Below are positions 50,493 through 59,528 of a stretch of DNA of 64,000 bases, in pieces. Numbering within the stretch: position 1 is the stretch's first letter; every line of letters begins with the position of its first letter. The DNA comes from DSNY01 sp964539745 (GTDB lineage: Bacteria > Pseudomonadota > Gammaproteobacteria > Burkholderiales > Burkholderiaceae_F). The DNA is taken from contig CAZIJU010000005.1 in NCBI GenBank assembly GCA_964539745.1, forward strand, positions 13,214 through 77,213. The letters run 5' to 3'. Position numbers and translations under genes: made by a program. The notes under the pieces were generated by a model. It ran no database searches and was not told where the DNA came from. It saw nothing but the letters and a program-made list of their open reading frames with translations.

Positions 50493-53240
50493 ATGAACCG
50501 CGACGACCTCGCCAAGTGGTCCGCATCCGCCGCGTGGCGGCTGCCGATCGAAGACGCAGATCCGCAGGAGACGCGCGAGTGGCTCGATGCGCTCGATGCG
50601 CTGATCGCGTCCGAGGGCGCCGAGCGCGCCACCTTCGTGCTGAAGAAGCTGATGCAGCACGCGCGCACGCGGCGCGTGCCGCTGCCGCAGGTGCTCGCCA
50701 CCGCCTACTGCAACACGATCGGGCTGGCCGACCAGCCGCCGTACCCGGGCAACCTCGAGATCGAGGCGCGCATCTCGGCGCTGGTGCGCTGGAACGCACT
50801 GGCGATGGTCGTTCGCGCCAACCGCGAAAGCGCCGAACTCGGTGGCCATATCGCGAGCTACGCGTCGGCCGCCGATCTGTTCGAAGTCGGCTTCAACCAC
50901 TTCTTCCGCGCGAGCGTGCAAACCGCGCAGGGACCGGCGCGCGGCGACCTCGTCTACTTCCAGCCGCATTCGGCGCCGGGCGTCTACGCGCGGGCGTTTC
51001 TCGAAGGGCGGCTGACCGAAGAGCACCTCGCCAACTACCGGCGCGAGACGACCGGCAAAGGGCTGTCGTCCTACCCGCATCCGTGGCTGATGCCGGGATT
51101 CTGGCAGTTTCCGACCGGCTCGATGGGGCTCGGCCCGCTGTTCGCGATCTACCAGGCGCGCTTCATGCGGTATCTGGCCAATCGCGGACTGCTCGACACG
51201 GGGCAGCGCAAGGTCTGGGCCTTCGTGGGCGACGGCGAGATGGACGAGCCCGAGTCGCTCGCCGGCCTTTCGCTCGCCGCGCGCGAAGGGCTCGACAACC
51301 TGGTCTTCGTCGTCAACTGCAACCTGCAGCGGCTCGACGGCCCGGTGCGCGGCAACGGCTCGATCATCCAGGAGCTGGAGGGACTGTTCGCCGGCGCCGG
51401 CTGGAACGTCATCAAGCTGCTGTGGGGCGGCGACTGGGATCCGCTGTTCGCGCGCGATACGCAGGGGCTGCTGCTGCGCGCGTTCCACGAGACGGTCGAC
51501 GGCGAATTCCAGACGCTGTCGGCGACCGACGGCCGCTTCAACCGCGAGCACTTCTTCGCGAAGTATCCGGAGCTGCAGCAGCTCGTCGCGCATCTTTCGG
51601 ACGACGACATCGACCGGCTGCGCCGCGGCGGCCACGATCCGGTCAAGATTTTCTCCGCGTACTGGCACGCCGCGCGGCACCGGGGGCAACCGACCGTGAT
51701 TCTGGCGAAGACCAAGAAGGGGTACGGCATGGGCAGCGCCGGCCAGGGCCGGATGACCACGCACCAGCAGAAAAAGCTCGACACGCAGCAGCTTCTCGAA
51801 TTCCGCGATCGCTTCGCGCTGCCGCTCACCGATGCGCAGGTCGAGAACTGCGAGTTCGTCCGCCCGCCGGCGGATTCGCCCGAGATGAAGTACCTGCACG
51901 CGCGCCGCGCGAAGCTGGGCGGCTACCTGCCCGCGCGTTCGGCCGCGTGCGAGCCCGTCGCGGTGCCGGCGGTCGAATCGTTCGCGCGCTTTGCGCTCGA
52001 AGCCAACGGCCGCGAGATGTCGACGACGATGGCCTTCGTGCGGATGATCTCGGCGCTGCTGAAGGATCCTGCGCTCGGACCGCGCATCGTGCCGATCATC
52101 GCCGACGAGGCGCGCACCTTCGGCATGGCCGATCTGTTCCGCCAGATCGGCATCTACTCGCCGGTCGGGCAGCTCTACGAGCCGGAGGATCACGAGCAGG
52201 TCAGCTACTACAGGGAGTCGGCGAGCGGGCAGATCCTCGAGGAAGGCATCACCGAAGCCGGCGCGATCGCGAGCTGGGTCGCCGCGGCGACGAGCTACTC
52301 GGCGCACGGCTTCGCGATGCTGCCCTTTTACATCTACTACTCGATGTTCGGCTTCCAGCGCGTCGGCGACGCGATCTGGGCCGCGGCCGATTCGCGTTCG
52401 CGCGGCTTCCTGCTCGGCGCGACCGCCGGCCGCACGACGCTCGCCGGCGAAGGCCTGCAGCACCAGGACGGCACGAGCCATCTCGTCGCGAGCACGATTC
52501 CGAACTGCCGCGCGTACGACCCCTGCTTCGCGTACGAGCTGGCGGTGATCGTCGAAGACGGAATGCGGCGCATGCTCGTTTCGCAGGAGGACGTCTTCTA
52601 CTACGTGACGGTGATGAACGAGTCGTACGCGCAGCCGTCGGCGCCGTGGACCCCCCGCGCTCCAGACCCTTCCGCCGCAGCGAAAGAGCAAGACGGATCG
52701 CGCTTTGCGGACGTGCGCGAGGGCATCCTGCGCGGCATGTATTGCGTGCGGCACTCGACGCTGGGCGCGGCGCGCGCGCGGCTTGCCGGCGCCGGCACGA
52801 TCCTGCGCGAAGCGCTGGCCGCGGCCGAGCTGCTCGAGCGCGATTTCGACATCGGCGCCGACGTGTATTCGGTCACCAGCTACACGGAACTGCGGCGCGA
52901 AGCGATGGCGTTCGAGCGGCAGCGCCGTCTCGGCAAGCCGCAGGGTGTCTGCTGGATCGAACAGCAGTTGACGCCGACCGGCGCGCCGGTCGTCGCCGCG
53001 AGCGATTACGTCGCCGCGGTCGCCGATCTGATCCGCCCGTGGGTGCGTGACCGCTACATCGCGCTCGGCACCGACGGCTTCGGCCGCTCCGACACGCGCG
53101 CGGCGTTGCGGCGCTTTTTCGAGGTCGATCGCCACGCGATTGCGGTCGCCGCGCTGTCCGCGCTCGACCCGGCGCTCGCGCGCCGCGCGGCGCAGTCCTG
53201 GGGCATCGACGCCGGCGCGCCGCCGCCGTGGACGCGTTGA
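50493..53240 (+). CDS. Homodimeric pyruvate dehydrogenase-type E1 (AceE-like), orphan
   Basis: 915 residues of the AceE family: ThDP-dependent oxidative decarboxylation of a 2-oxo acid, passing acyl groups to a lipoyl E2. Seen: GGHIASYASAADLFEVGFNH; YFQPHSAPGVYARAFLEGRL; ThDP motif VWAFVGDGEMDEPESLAGLS ending VFVVNCN; middle domain with IVPIIADEARTFGMADLFRQ and TAGRTTLAGEGLQHQDGTSH; C-terminal TSYTELRREAMAF. No E2 (aceF) or E3 (lpd) gene is near, so it is either a second E1 or one for another 2-oxo acid such as 2-oxobutanoate. A Pro/Ala insert lies near residue 720. Confidence 0.9.
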   Translation: MNRDDLAKWSASAAWRLPIEDADPQETREWLDALDALIASEGAERATFVLKKLMQHARTRRVPLPQVLATAYCNTIGLADQPPYPGNLEIEARISALVRWNALAMVVRANRESAELGGHIASYASAADLFEVGFNHFFRASVQTAQGPARGDLVYFQPHSAPGVYARAFLEGRLTEEHLANYRRETTGKGLSSYPHPWLMPGFWQFPTGSMGLGPLFAIYQARFMRYLANRGLLDTGQRKVWAFVGDGEMDEPESLAGLSLAAREGLDNLVFVVNCNLQRLDGPVRGNGSIIQELEGLFAGAGWNVIKLLWGGDWDPLFARDTQGLLLRAFHETVDGEFQTLSATDGRFNREHFFAKYPELQQLVAHLSDDDIDRLRRGGHDPVKIFSAYWHAARHRGQPTVILAKTKKGYGMGSAGQGRMTTHQQKKLDTQQLLEFRDRFALPLTDAQVENCEFVRPPADSPEMKYLHARRAKLGGYLPARSAACEPVAVPAVESFARFALEANGREMSTTMAFVRMISALLKDPALGPRIVPIIADEARTFGMADLFRQIGIYSPVGQLYEPEDHEQVSYYRESASGQILEEGITEAGAIASWVAAATSYSAHGFAMLPFYIYYSMFGFQRVGDAIWAAADSRSRGFLLGATAGRTTLAGEGLQHQDGTSHLVASTIPNCRAYDPCFAYELAVIVEDGMRRMLVSQEDVFYYVTVMNESYAQPSAPWTPRAPDPSAAAKEQDGSRFADVREGILRGMYCVRHSTLGAARARLAGAGTILREALAAAELLERDFDIGADVYSVTSYTELRREAMAFERQRRLGKPQGVCWIEQQLTPTGAPVVAASDYVAAVADLIRPWVRDRYIALGTDGFGRSDTRAALRRFFEVDRHAIAVAALSALDPALARRAAQSWGIDAGAPPPWTR

Positions 53241-53241
53241 T

Positions 53242-54528
53242 TTACGCGACGAGAATCGCGCGATAGTCGTTGACGTTGGTCCGCGTCGGCCCGGTGCGAA
53301 TCAGCGCGTCGGCCGCTGCGAAGAAGCCCCACGCGTCGTGCGCGTCGAGCGCGGCGTGCGCCGCCACGCCCCGCGCCGCCGCGCGCGCGATCGAATCGGG
53401 CGCGAGCCACGCGCCCGCGTTGTCCTCCGACCCGTCGATGCCGTCGGTGTCGGCCGCGATCGCGTACACGTCCGGCATGCCGTCGAGTTCGACGGCGAGC
53501 GACAGCAGGAACTCGCTGCAGCGGCCGCCGCGGCCCGCCACACCCGGCGGGATCGTCACCGTGCATTCGCCGCCCGAGATCAACGCCACGGGCGGCGCGA
53601 ACGGCTGGCGGTACGTCCGAATCTCGCGCACCAGCGCGGCCATCACCTTCGCGACTTCGCGCGCTTCTCCGGTGATCGTATCGCCGAGGATCACCGGCGT
53701 GACGTTCGCGGCGCGGAACGTTTCGGCCGCCGCCTCCAGGCTGCGGTGCGCGGTGGCGATCACGCGGTTGTCGACCCGCGCGAGGCGCGGATCGCCGGGC
53801 TTCGGCGTCTCGCCGATTTCTCCCCGCGCGCCGCGCGCCAGATGCGCGCGCACGCTGGCCGGCGTGGCGCAACCGTACCGCTCGAGGATCGCCAGCGCGT
53901 CGGCATAGGTCGACGGATCCGGCGCGCACGGACCGCTGGCGATGTCGCTCGGAGAGTCGCCCGTCACGTCGGAGACGATCAGCGCGAGCACGCGCGCCCG
54001 TGTGGCCGCCGCGAGCCGGCCGCCCGCGGCGAGCGACAGGTGCTTGCGGACGACGTTCATCTGCTCGATCGGCGCGCCCGAGCGCAGCAGTTCGCGCGTG
54101 ACCGCCTTCAGATCCGCCATCGGCACCTCGGGCACCGGCAACGCGAGCAGGCTCGATCCGCCGCCGGAAATCAGTGCGAGCAGCAGGTCGTCGGGGCCGA
54201 GCGATTGCGCGATCGCAAGGATCTCGCGCGCGGCGGCCTCGCCCGCCTCGTCCGGCACCGGATGACCGGCTTCGACGACGCGGATGCGTTCGGTCGGCAG
54301 CCCGTGCGCGTAGCGCGTAATCACGAGCCCTTCGAGCGCGACGTCGGGCCACGCCAGCTCGACCGCGCGCGCCATGCTCGCCGCCGCCTTGCCCGCGCCG
54401 ACCACGCACGCGCGCCCGCGCGGACGCGGCGGCAGGTGCGCGGCGACGATCGCGAGCGGATCGGCGGCGGCGACGGCGGCGGCGAAGCTCGCGCGCAGTA
54501 GGTCGATGGGTGTCATGCCTGCGGTCAT
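53242..54528 (-). CDS. Glycerate 2-kinase (MOFRL family, GckA/TtuD-like)
   Basis: 428 residues. It phosphorylates glycerate to 2-phosphoglycerate; older annotations call the family hydroxypyruvate reductase. Seen: GRACVVGAGKAAASMARAVE; EAGHPVPDEAGEAAAREIL; the glycine-rich LLALISGGGSSLLALPVPEV; IVSDVTGDSPSDIASGPCAP; C-terminal MOFRL domain with ALISGGECTVTIPPG, RGGRCSEFLLSLAVEL and AADTDGIDGSEDNAGAW. The ATG at 54528 is chosen for GAGG just upstream; 54516 is an alternative. It converges with the E1 gene, one base between stops. Confidence 0.92.
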   Translation of the reverse strand: MTAGMTPIDLLRASFAAAVAAADPLAIVAAHLPPRPRGRACVVGAGKAAASMARAVELAWPDVALEGLVITRYAHGLPTERIRVVEAGHPVPDEAGEAAAREILAIAQSLGPDDLLLALISGGGSSLLALPVPEVPMADLKAVTRELLRSGAPIEQMNVVRKHLSLAAGGRLAAATRARVLALIVSDVTGDSPSDIASGPCAPDPSTYADALAILERYGCATPASVRAHLARGARGEIGETPKPGDPRLARVDNRVIATAHRSLEAAAETFRAANVTPVILGDTITGEAREVAKVMAALVREIRTYRQPFAPPVALISGGECTVTIPPGVAGRGGRCSEFLLSLAVELDGMPDVYAIAADTDGIDGSEDNAGAWLAPDSIARAAARGVAAHAALDAHDAWGFFAAADALIRTGPTRTNVNDYRAILVA

Positions 54529-54728
54529 GGCCTCGTATCGGTACGCAAACCTCGCCCCCCGGCACGGACACGCGGGAAACGGCGACGAATCGGCGCCGTG
54601 CGGATCGGCAATCATTCACCCGCCGCCTGATCGGGTACGACGGTGCAGGCTTGCATGCCTGTTCGTTTTCTCCATGTGCTGCGTGTTCTCGGTGTTCTGC
54701 CTGTGCGAGGTTCAATCGGGTTGCGCGC

Positions 54729-56801
54729 TCACTTCAGTATCCGGAACAGATTGTGATGCGCGTCCGTGAACGTCGGCAAATCCGCGCGATCCCTGATCGG
54801 CTCGGCGGCTTCGGCGACACGCGGATGCGCGAGCAGCTTCTTGTTGCGCGTGACCAGGATCTGGTCGGTCGACGACAACCAGTAGTCGGCGGCGGCAGAG
54901 GACTCGGGGACATCGGAGACGACGACGGCTTCGAGCCCGAACTCGGTGGCCAGGCGCTTGACCACCGGCAACAGGTCGATGTAGCGGTTGGTCGCCTGGA
55001 ACACGATCACGCCGTCGGGCGCCAGATGGCTGACGTACAACGCCATCGCCTCGCGCGTGACCAGATGCATCGGAATCGAGTCGCCGGAGAAGGCGTCGAT
55101 GCCGAGCACGTCGTAGCCGCGCGCGCCCTGCTGCTTCAGCTCGCGCTCGAGCGACAGCCGGCCGTCGCCGAGGATCACCTGCGTCTTCGCCGGCGTGTCG
55201 CGCAGGAACGTGAACTCGCGGCGCTCGATCTCGATCACCTTCGGACTGATCTCGTAGAACGTGATCGCGTCGCCGGCCTGGCCGTACGCGGCGACCACGC
55301 CGGCGCCGAGCCCGATGACGCCCACCTTGCGCGGCTGCGGCTTGATCTCGTTCAGCGTCGCGAACAGCCGCCCGTAGCCGGAGGTCGGGCCGAAGTAGTC
55401 GGACGGCACGAGCCGGTACTGCTCGCCGAGCAACTGCCCGCCGTGGATGATGCCGCCGTGGTACATCGCGCGGTACGTGACGCCGTCGACCGTGCGGTCG
55501 CGCGTGCGCACCACGCCGTAGAAGTCGCGCTCCATCACGCGCACGTCGCGCCCGTACTCGCGCGCGCCCTGCAGCGCGAACCAGGCCGTAGGCACCAGCA
55601 CGAGCACGCCGACGAGACGCGCCGCACCGGCCAGTCGCGCGAGCACCAGCAGCGCCAGCAGAACGAGCGTGATGTTCAGCTCGTAGTACCCGTCGAGCAC
55701 GAGGGGTGCGACGATCGCGATCAGCACCGCGCCGGCCGCGCCGCCGAGGGAAAGCATCAGATAGAAGCGCGTCAGGTAGCGCGGATCGGGTTTCAACCGG
55801 GCCAGCTCGCCGTGACAGAACATGCACGCGACGAACAGCCCCGCGAAGTACGTGACCGCCGCCCACAGCAGCTCGAGCGAGGAGATGAAGTACGCCATCC
55901 ACGGAATTCCGGGGACGAGCAGCGCGACGATGAGCCACCGCACGTACCAGCGCGGATGGTCGAAACACAGAATGAAGGTGATCAGGTACAGCGACAGCGG
56001 CAGCACCCACAGGAAGGGCACGCTCGAGATGTTCTGTGTCACATGGTTGGTGACCGCGAGCAGCATGATCGAGCCCATCGCGGCGAGCGCGAGCCAAAGC
56101 AGTTGCGTGCCGAGCGTAGGCGCCGCGGCGGCGCGTTCCTGCGCAGCGCCGGCGAGCGGCTGCGCATCGCCTTCGGCCGCCGCGGCCGCGCGCATCGACA
56201 GCCAGCCGGTCGCCGCGCAGACGAGCACGAAAACCGCGTACATCGCCGACCAGCTCCCGCCGAGCTGCGGCAGCGTCAACCACGGCTCGAAAAGCACCGG
56301 AAAGCCGAGCAGCGCGAGCAACGACGCGAAGTTCGACAGTGCGAACAACCGGTACGGAACGGACGCGCGGAAGCGCCGCCAGTACCACGCCTGAAGAAGC
56401 GGCGTGGTCGTCGACAGCAGGAAATACGGCAGCCCGATCGTGGCCGAGAGCAGCGCAAGGATGCGGACGATCGGGTCCTCGTCGCCTTGCGGTTTCCACG
56501 CGTCGGAGGCGAGGATCGGCAGCGTGGCGAGCGAGATCGCCAGCAGCGCGAGATGAAGCTGTGTCTGCCGCTTGACACCGAGTCTCGTCGTCGCATCCGC
56601 ATACGCGTAGCCGGCCAGCAGCACGGTCTGGAAGAACACGAGGCAGGTGGTCCACACGGCGGCCGACCCGCCGAACCACGGCAGGATCTGTTTGGCGATG
56701 ATCGGCTGCACCAGGAACAGCAGGAACGCGGACAGGAAGATCGTGCCGGCGTAGGGCAGGACCGCGCGCGACGCGGGCGCGGTCAGGGTGACGGCTTGCA
56801 T
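54729..56801 (-). CDS. Membrane-fused spermidine synthase-like protein
   Basis: 690 residues: an N-terminal half with about ten membrane helices (AGTIFLSAFLLFLVQPIIAK is the typical first one) and a C-terminal Rossmann domain of the spermine/spermidine synthase type, with VGVIGLGAGVVAAYGQAGD, ITFYEISPKVIEIERREFTF and LGIDAFSGDSIPMHLVTREA. Such fusions are widespread and their substrate is unproven; aminopropyl transfer to polyamines is possible. The ATG at 56801 (MQAVTL) is chosen over a GTG at 56825. A terminator-like hairpin lies just upstream of the start region. Confidence 0.85.
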   Translation of the reverse strand: MQAVTLTAPASRAVLPYAGTIFLSAFLLFLVQPIIAKQILPWFGGSAAVWTTCLVFFQTVLLAGYAYADATTRLGVKRQTQLHLALLAISLATLPILASDAWKPQGDEDPIVRILALLSATIGLPYFLLSTTTPLLQAWYWRRFRASVPYRLFALSNFASLLALLGFPVLFEPWLTLPQLGGSWSAMYAVFVLVCAATGWLSMRAAAAAEGDAQPLAGAAQERAAAAPTLGTQLLWLALAAMGSIMLLAVTNHVTQNISSVPFLWVLPLSLYLITFILCFDHPRWYVRWLIVALLVPGIPWMAYFISSLELLWAAVTYFAGLFVACMFCHGELARLKPDPRYLTRFYLMLSLGGAAGAVLIAIVAPLVLDGYYELNITLVLLALLVLARLAGAARLVGVLVLVPTAWFALQGAREYGRDVRVMERDFYGVVRTRDRTVDGVTYRAMYHGGIIHGGQLLGEQYRLVPSDYFGPTSGYGRLFATLNEIKPQPRKVGVIGLGAGVVAAYGQAGDAITFYEISPKVIEIERREFTFLRDTPAKTQVILGDGRLSLERELKQQGARGYDVLGIDAFSGDSIPMHLVTREAMALYVSHLAPDGVIVFQATNRYIDLLPVVKRLATEFGLEAVVVSDVPESSAAADYWLSSTDQILVTRNKKLLAHPRVAEAAEPIRDRADLPTFTDAHHNLFRILK

Positions 56802-56827
56802 GCGGTTTTCTCGTTTCGGGTGCACGC

Positions 56828-56856
56828 AAAACGGGCCCGGCGTTCAGCCGGGCCCG
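56828..56856 (-). terminator. Rho-independent terminator after the BPSS1780-family gene
   Basis: On the minus strand a perfect nine-base stem GGGCCCGGC (56855-56847), loop TGAAC, partner GCCGGGCCC (56841-56833), then GTTTT. It follows the stop of the membrane protein gene at 56899 by about 43 bases. Confidence 0.8.
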
Positions 56857-56898
56857 CTTGCGCAAACGCGGATTATCCGCGATCGGCCGCGCGCCGCC

Positions 56899-57630
56899 TC
56901 AGGCGCCGAAGACGTCCTTGTACGACGTGTACGCCGTCAGCATCAGCACCGGCAACAGCACGATCCAGCCGAGCCCGAACGGGATCGAAGCGACGATCGC
57001 GGCGACGAGGTACAGGACGCCGTACAGCAGGAACGGGACGATGTTCTTCAAACAGGCGGCGAAGCTCTGCTTCATCGCGTCGGCCGGCGCGACGTCGCGG
57101 AACACGATCAGCGCCGGCGCGAACCACAGCGCCATCGCAAGCAGCATCGCGAGCGCCAACACGACCAGCAGCGCGAACATGCCTGCGCCGAACGCGGCCA
57201 TCATGCCGCCTGCGCTGTGGCGCGCGCCACCCATGAACATCCCCATCATTGCGCCGAGACCGAACACGCCGGCGATCAGCGCGATCACCACGCCCGCGGC
57301 CAGCAGCAACGCACCGAGCACGGCGAGCGGCGTGAGCTTGTCCCTGAAGCCGGCGAACAGGTCGCCGACCTCGAGCGTGCCGCCGCCTTCGACCTTGCGC
57401 GCGGCCAGCAGCCAGCCGGCCGCAAGCGGCGGCAGGATCAGCATCGCGACGATGTTCCCGGCGAACGGAATGAAATTCAGCACCAGGAAAATCACGATCA
57501 TGATGATCCCCTGCACGACCCACACGCCCGGGTTCTTCATGAACAGCGCCCAGGCGTCGGTCCACCACGAGACGCCGCGCGCCGCGTCGACCGCGCGCGG
57601 CTGCACCACGGTCGCGTTCGATTCGTCCAT
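56899..57630 (-). CDS. BPSS1780-family membrane protein
   Basis: 243 residues with about five to six membrane helices; function unknown. Seen: RGVSWWTDAWALFMKNPGVW, IIMIVIFLVLNFIPFAGNIV, LPPLAAGWLLAARKVEGGGT and the following DLFAGFRDKL, which define the BPSS1780 family named from Burkholderia pseudomallei. A stretch MMGMFMGGARHSAGGMMAAF is unusually Met/Gly-rich. The ATG at 57630 has GAGGGGG eight bases upstream; ATG 57636 would leave too little space. It ends 12 bases after aapP and may be its cotranscript. Confidence 0.85.
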   Translation of the reverse strand: MDESNATVVQPRAVDAARGVSWWTDAWALFMKNPGVWVVQGIIMIVIFLVLNFIPFAGNIVAMLILPPLAAGWLLAARKVEGGGTLEVGDLFAGFRDKLTPLAVLGALLLAAGVVIALIAGVFGLGAMMGMFMGGARHSAGGMMAAFGAGMFALLVVLALAMLLAMALWFAPALIVFRDVAPADAMKQSFAACLKNIVPFLLYGVLYLVAAIVASIPFGLGWIVLLPVLMLTAYTSYKDVFGA

Positions 57631-57642
57631 ACGCATTCCCCC

Positions 57643-58389
57643 TCAATGTCCCAGGATCTTCGACAGGAAGTCCTTGGTGCGATCGCTCTTCGGCCGCGAG
57701 AAGAACTCCTCGGGCGTGTTCTGCTCGACGATCTGGCCCTGGTCCATGAAGATCACGCGGTCCGCGACCGCCTTGGCGAAGCCCATCTCGTGCGTGACCA
57801 CGAGCATCGTGATGCCCTGGCCTGCCAGCTCGACCATCACGTCGAGCACTTCCTTGATCATCTCCGGGTCGAGCGCCGAGGTCGGCTCGTCGAACAGCAT
57901 GATTTTCGGCGTCAGGCACAGCGCGCGCGCGATCGCCACGCGCTGCTGCTGGCCGCCGGACAGTTGCAGCGGATACTTATGCGCCTGCTCGGCGATGCGC
58001 ACGCGCGCGAGCTGCTGCATCGCGCGCTCCTCGGCCTCCTTCTTCGGCATCCTGGCCACCCACATCGGCGCGAGCGTCAGGTTCTCGAGTACCGTCAGGT
58101 GCGGGAACAGGTTGAACTGCTGGAACACCATGCCCACTTCGCGGCGGATCTTCTCGATCGCGCGGACGTCGTCCGTCAGTTCCACGCCGTCGACGACGAT
58201 GCGGCCTTCCTGGTGTTCCTCGAGCCGGTTGATGCAGCGGATCAGCGTCGACTTGCCCGACCCGGACGGCCCGCAGATGACGATGCGCTCGCCGCGCCGC
58301 ACGGCGAGATCGATGTCGCGCAACACGTGGAAGTTGTTGCCGTACCACTTGTTGACTTTTTCGAAGACGATGATGTTGTCGGTGGTCAT
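57643..58389 (-). CDS. aapP: General L-amino-acid ABC transporter ATPase AapP
   Basis: ATPase subunit of a polar amino acid importer. Seen: 248 residues; Walker A ICGPSGSGKSTLIRCINRLE; Q-loop VGMVFQQFNLFPHLTVLENL; signature QLSGGQQQRVAIARALCLTP; Walker B KIMLFDEPTSALDPEMIKEV; switch His in MLVVTHEMGFAKAVADR. It closes the aapJ-Q-M-P order, with aapM 31 bases upstream. Confidence 0.95.
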   Translation of the reverse strand: MTTDNIIVFEKVNKWYGNNFHVLRDIDLAVRRGERIVICGPSGSGKSTLIRCINRLEEHQEGRIVVDGVELTDDVRAIEKIRREVGMVFQQFNLFPHLTVLENLTLAPMWVARMPKKEAEERAMQQLARVRIAEQAHKYPLQLSGGQQQRVAIARALCLTPKIMLFDEPTSALDPEMIKEVLDVMVELAGQGITMLVVTHEMGFAKAVADRVIFMDQGQIVEQNTPEEFFSRPKSDRTKDFLSKILGH

Positions 58390-58420
58390 CGGTGCAGCTC
58401 GCGCGGGCAGAGGGAAACGA

Positions 58421-59524
58421 TCAGCGTTTCCTGCTGACGTTCAACTGTTTCTCGATCCACAGGCTGTAACGCGACATCGCGAAACAGAACGCGAAGTAGA
58501 TCAGCGTGATGAATAGATAGCCCTCGATCTTGAAGGGACGCCAGTTGGCGTCCGAGTTCAACGCGAGCCCGAGCGCGCCCGTCAGCTCGTACAGCGAGAC
58601 GATCGTCACCAGCGACGTGTCCTTGAAGATCGCGATGAAGCTGTTCATGATCCCCGGCACGACCATCGCCAGTGCCTGCGGCAGGACGATCTTGCGCTGC
58701 GTCTGCCAGTAAGTGAGCCCGAGCGACTGCGCCGCCTCGATCTGCCCCTTCGGAATCGCCTGCAGGCCGCCGCGCACGACCTCCGCCAGGTATGCGGCCG
58801 AAAACAGCGTGATGCCTACGAGCACGCGCAGCAGCACGTCCGGCGTCTTGCCCACGGGCATGAACAGCGGAAACATGAAACTCGCCATGAACAGCACCGA
58901 AATCAGCGGCACGCCGCGCACGAGCTCGATGTAGACGATGCACAGCGTTCGGATCGCGGGCAGCTTCGAGCGGCGGCCGAGCGCGACGACGATCGCGAGC
59001 GGGTACGCGAGCACGATGCCGAAGGTCGCCAGCATGATCGTCAGCGGCAGCCCGCCCCACTGGTCGGTCGGCACGGACTCCAGCCCGAACCAGCCGCCGC
59101 CCATCAGCATGAAGAACGCGGGCACGACGACGACCCAAGCCAGCGTCAACCACGGCTTCCAGAAGTAGCGGATGCAGCTCGCCACAAGCAGTGCGAGCAG
59201 GATCAGTGTGGCGAGCTCGGGCCGCCACTGCTGCTCGTACGGATAGCGGCCGAACACGATCAGCCGGAACTTCTCCACCACGACCGCCCAGCAGGCGCCG
59301 ATGCCGCGCGCAGCCTGGCAGGCGTTCGCGTCGGCGACGAGCACGGCATTGACCACCGCCCACTTGAAGAAGCCCGGCAGGTAGTACAGGCCGAGCGCCA
59401 GAATCACGAGCGTGGCGACGCTGCTCTTGACGTCGCCGAACAGGTTGGCGCGGATCCACGGAACGACGCCCTCGGTCCGCACCGGCGCCGGTCGCGGCGG
59501 AATCGGCTGGAAGACGGCACCCAC
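58421..59524 (-). CDS. aapM: General L-amino-acid ABC transporter permease AapM
   Basis: Membrane permease of the amino acid importer. Seen: 367 residues; N-terminal PWIRANLFGDVKSSVATLVI; helices LTIMLATFGIVLAYPLAIVV; the AapM-type RTLCIVYIELVRGVPLISVL; the EAA loop LQAIPKGQIEAAQSLGLTYW followed by QRKIVLPQALAMVVPGIMNS. The start is GTG at 59524 with AAGGAGAGG about seven bases before it; that ribosome site lies inside the end of aapQ, whose stop is at 59529. The pair is translationally linked. Confidence 0.95.
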   Translation of the reverse strand: MGAVFQPIPPRPAPVRTEGVVPWIRANLFGDVKSSVATLVILALGLYYLPGFFKWAVVNAVLVADANACQAARGIGACWAVVVEKFRLIVFGRYPYEQQWRPELATLILLALLVASCIRYFWKPWLTLAWVVVVPAFFMLMGGGWFGLESVPTDQWGGLPLTIMLATFGIVLAYPLAIVVALGRRSKLPAIRTLCIVYIELVRGVPLISVLFMASFMFPLFMPVGKTPDVLLRVLVGITLFSAAYLAEVVRGGLQAIPKGQIEAAQSLGLTYWQTQRKIVLPQALAMVVPGIMNSFIAIFKDTSLVTIVSLYELTGALGLALNSDANWRPFKIEGYLFITLIYFAFCFAMSRYSLWIEKQLNVSRKR

Positions 59525-59528
59525 GCGA

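Noticed and set aside
50439..53135. Minus-strand 898-codon frame opposite the E1 gene
   Set aside because: Antisense shadow of a clear AceE-type protein.
54510..57236. Plus-strand frame opposite the spermidine-synthase-like gene
   Set aside because: Arg/Gln/His-rich shadow without homologous motifs.
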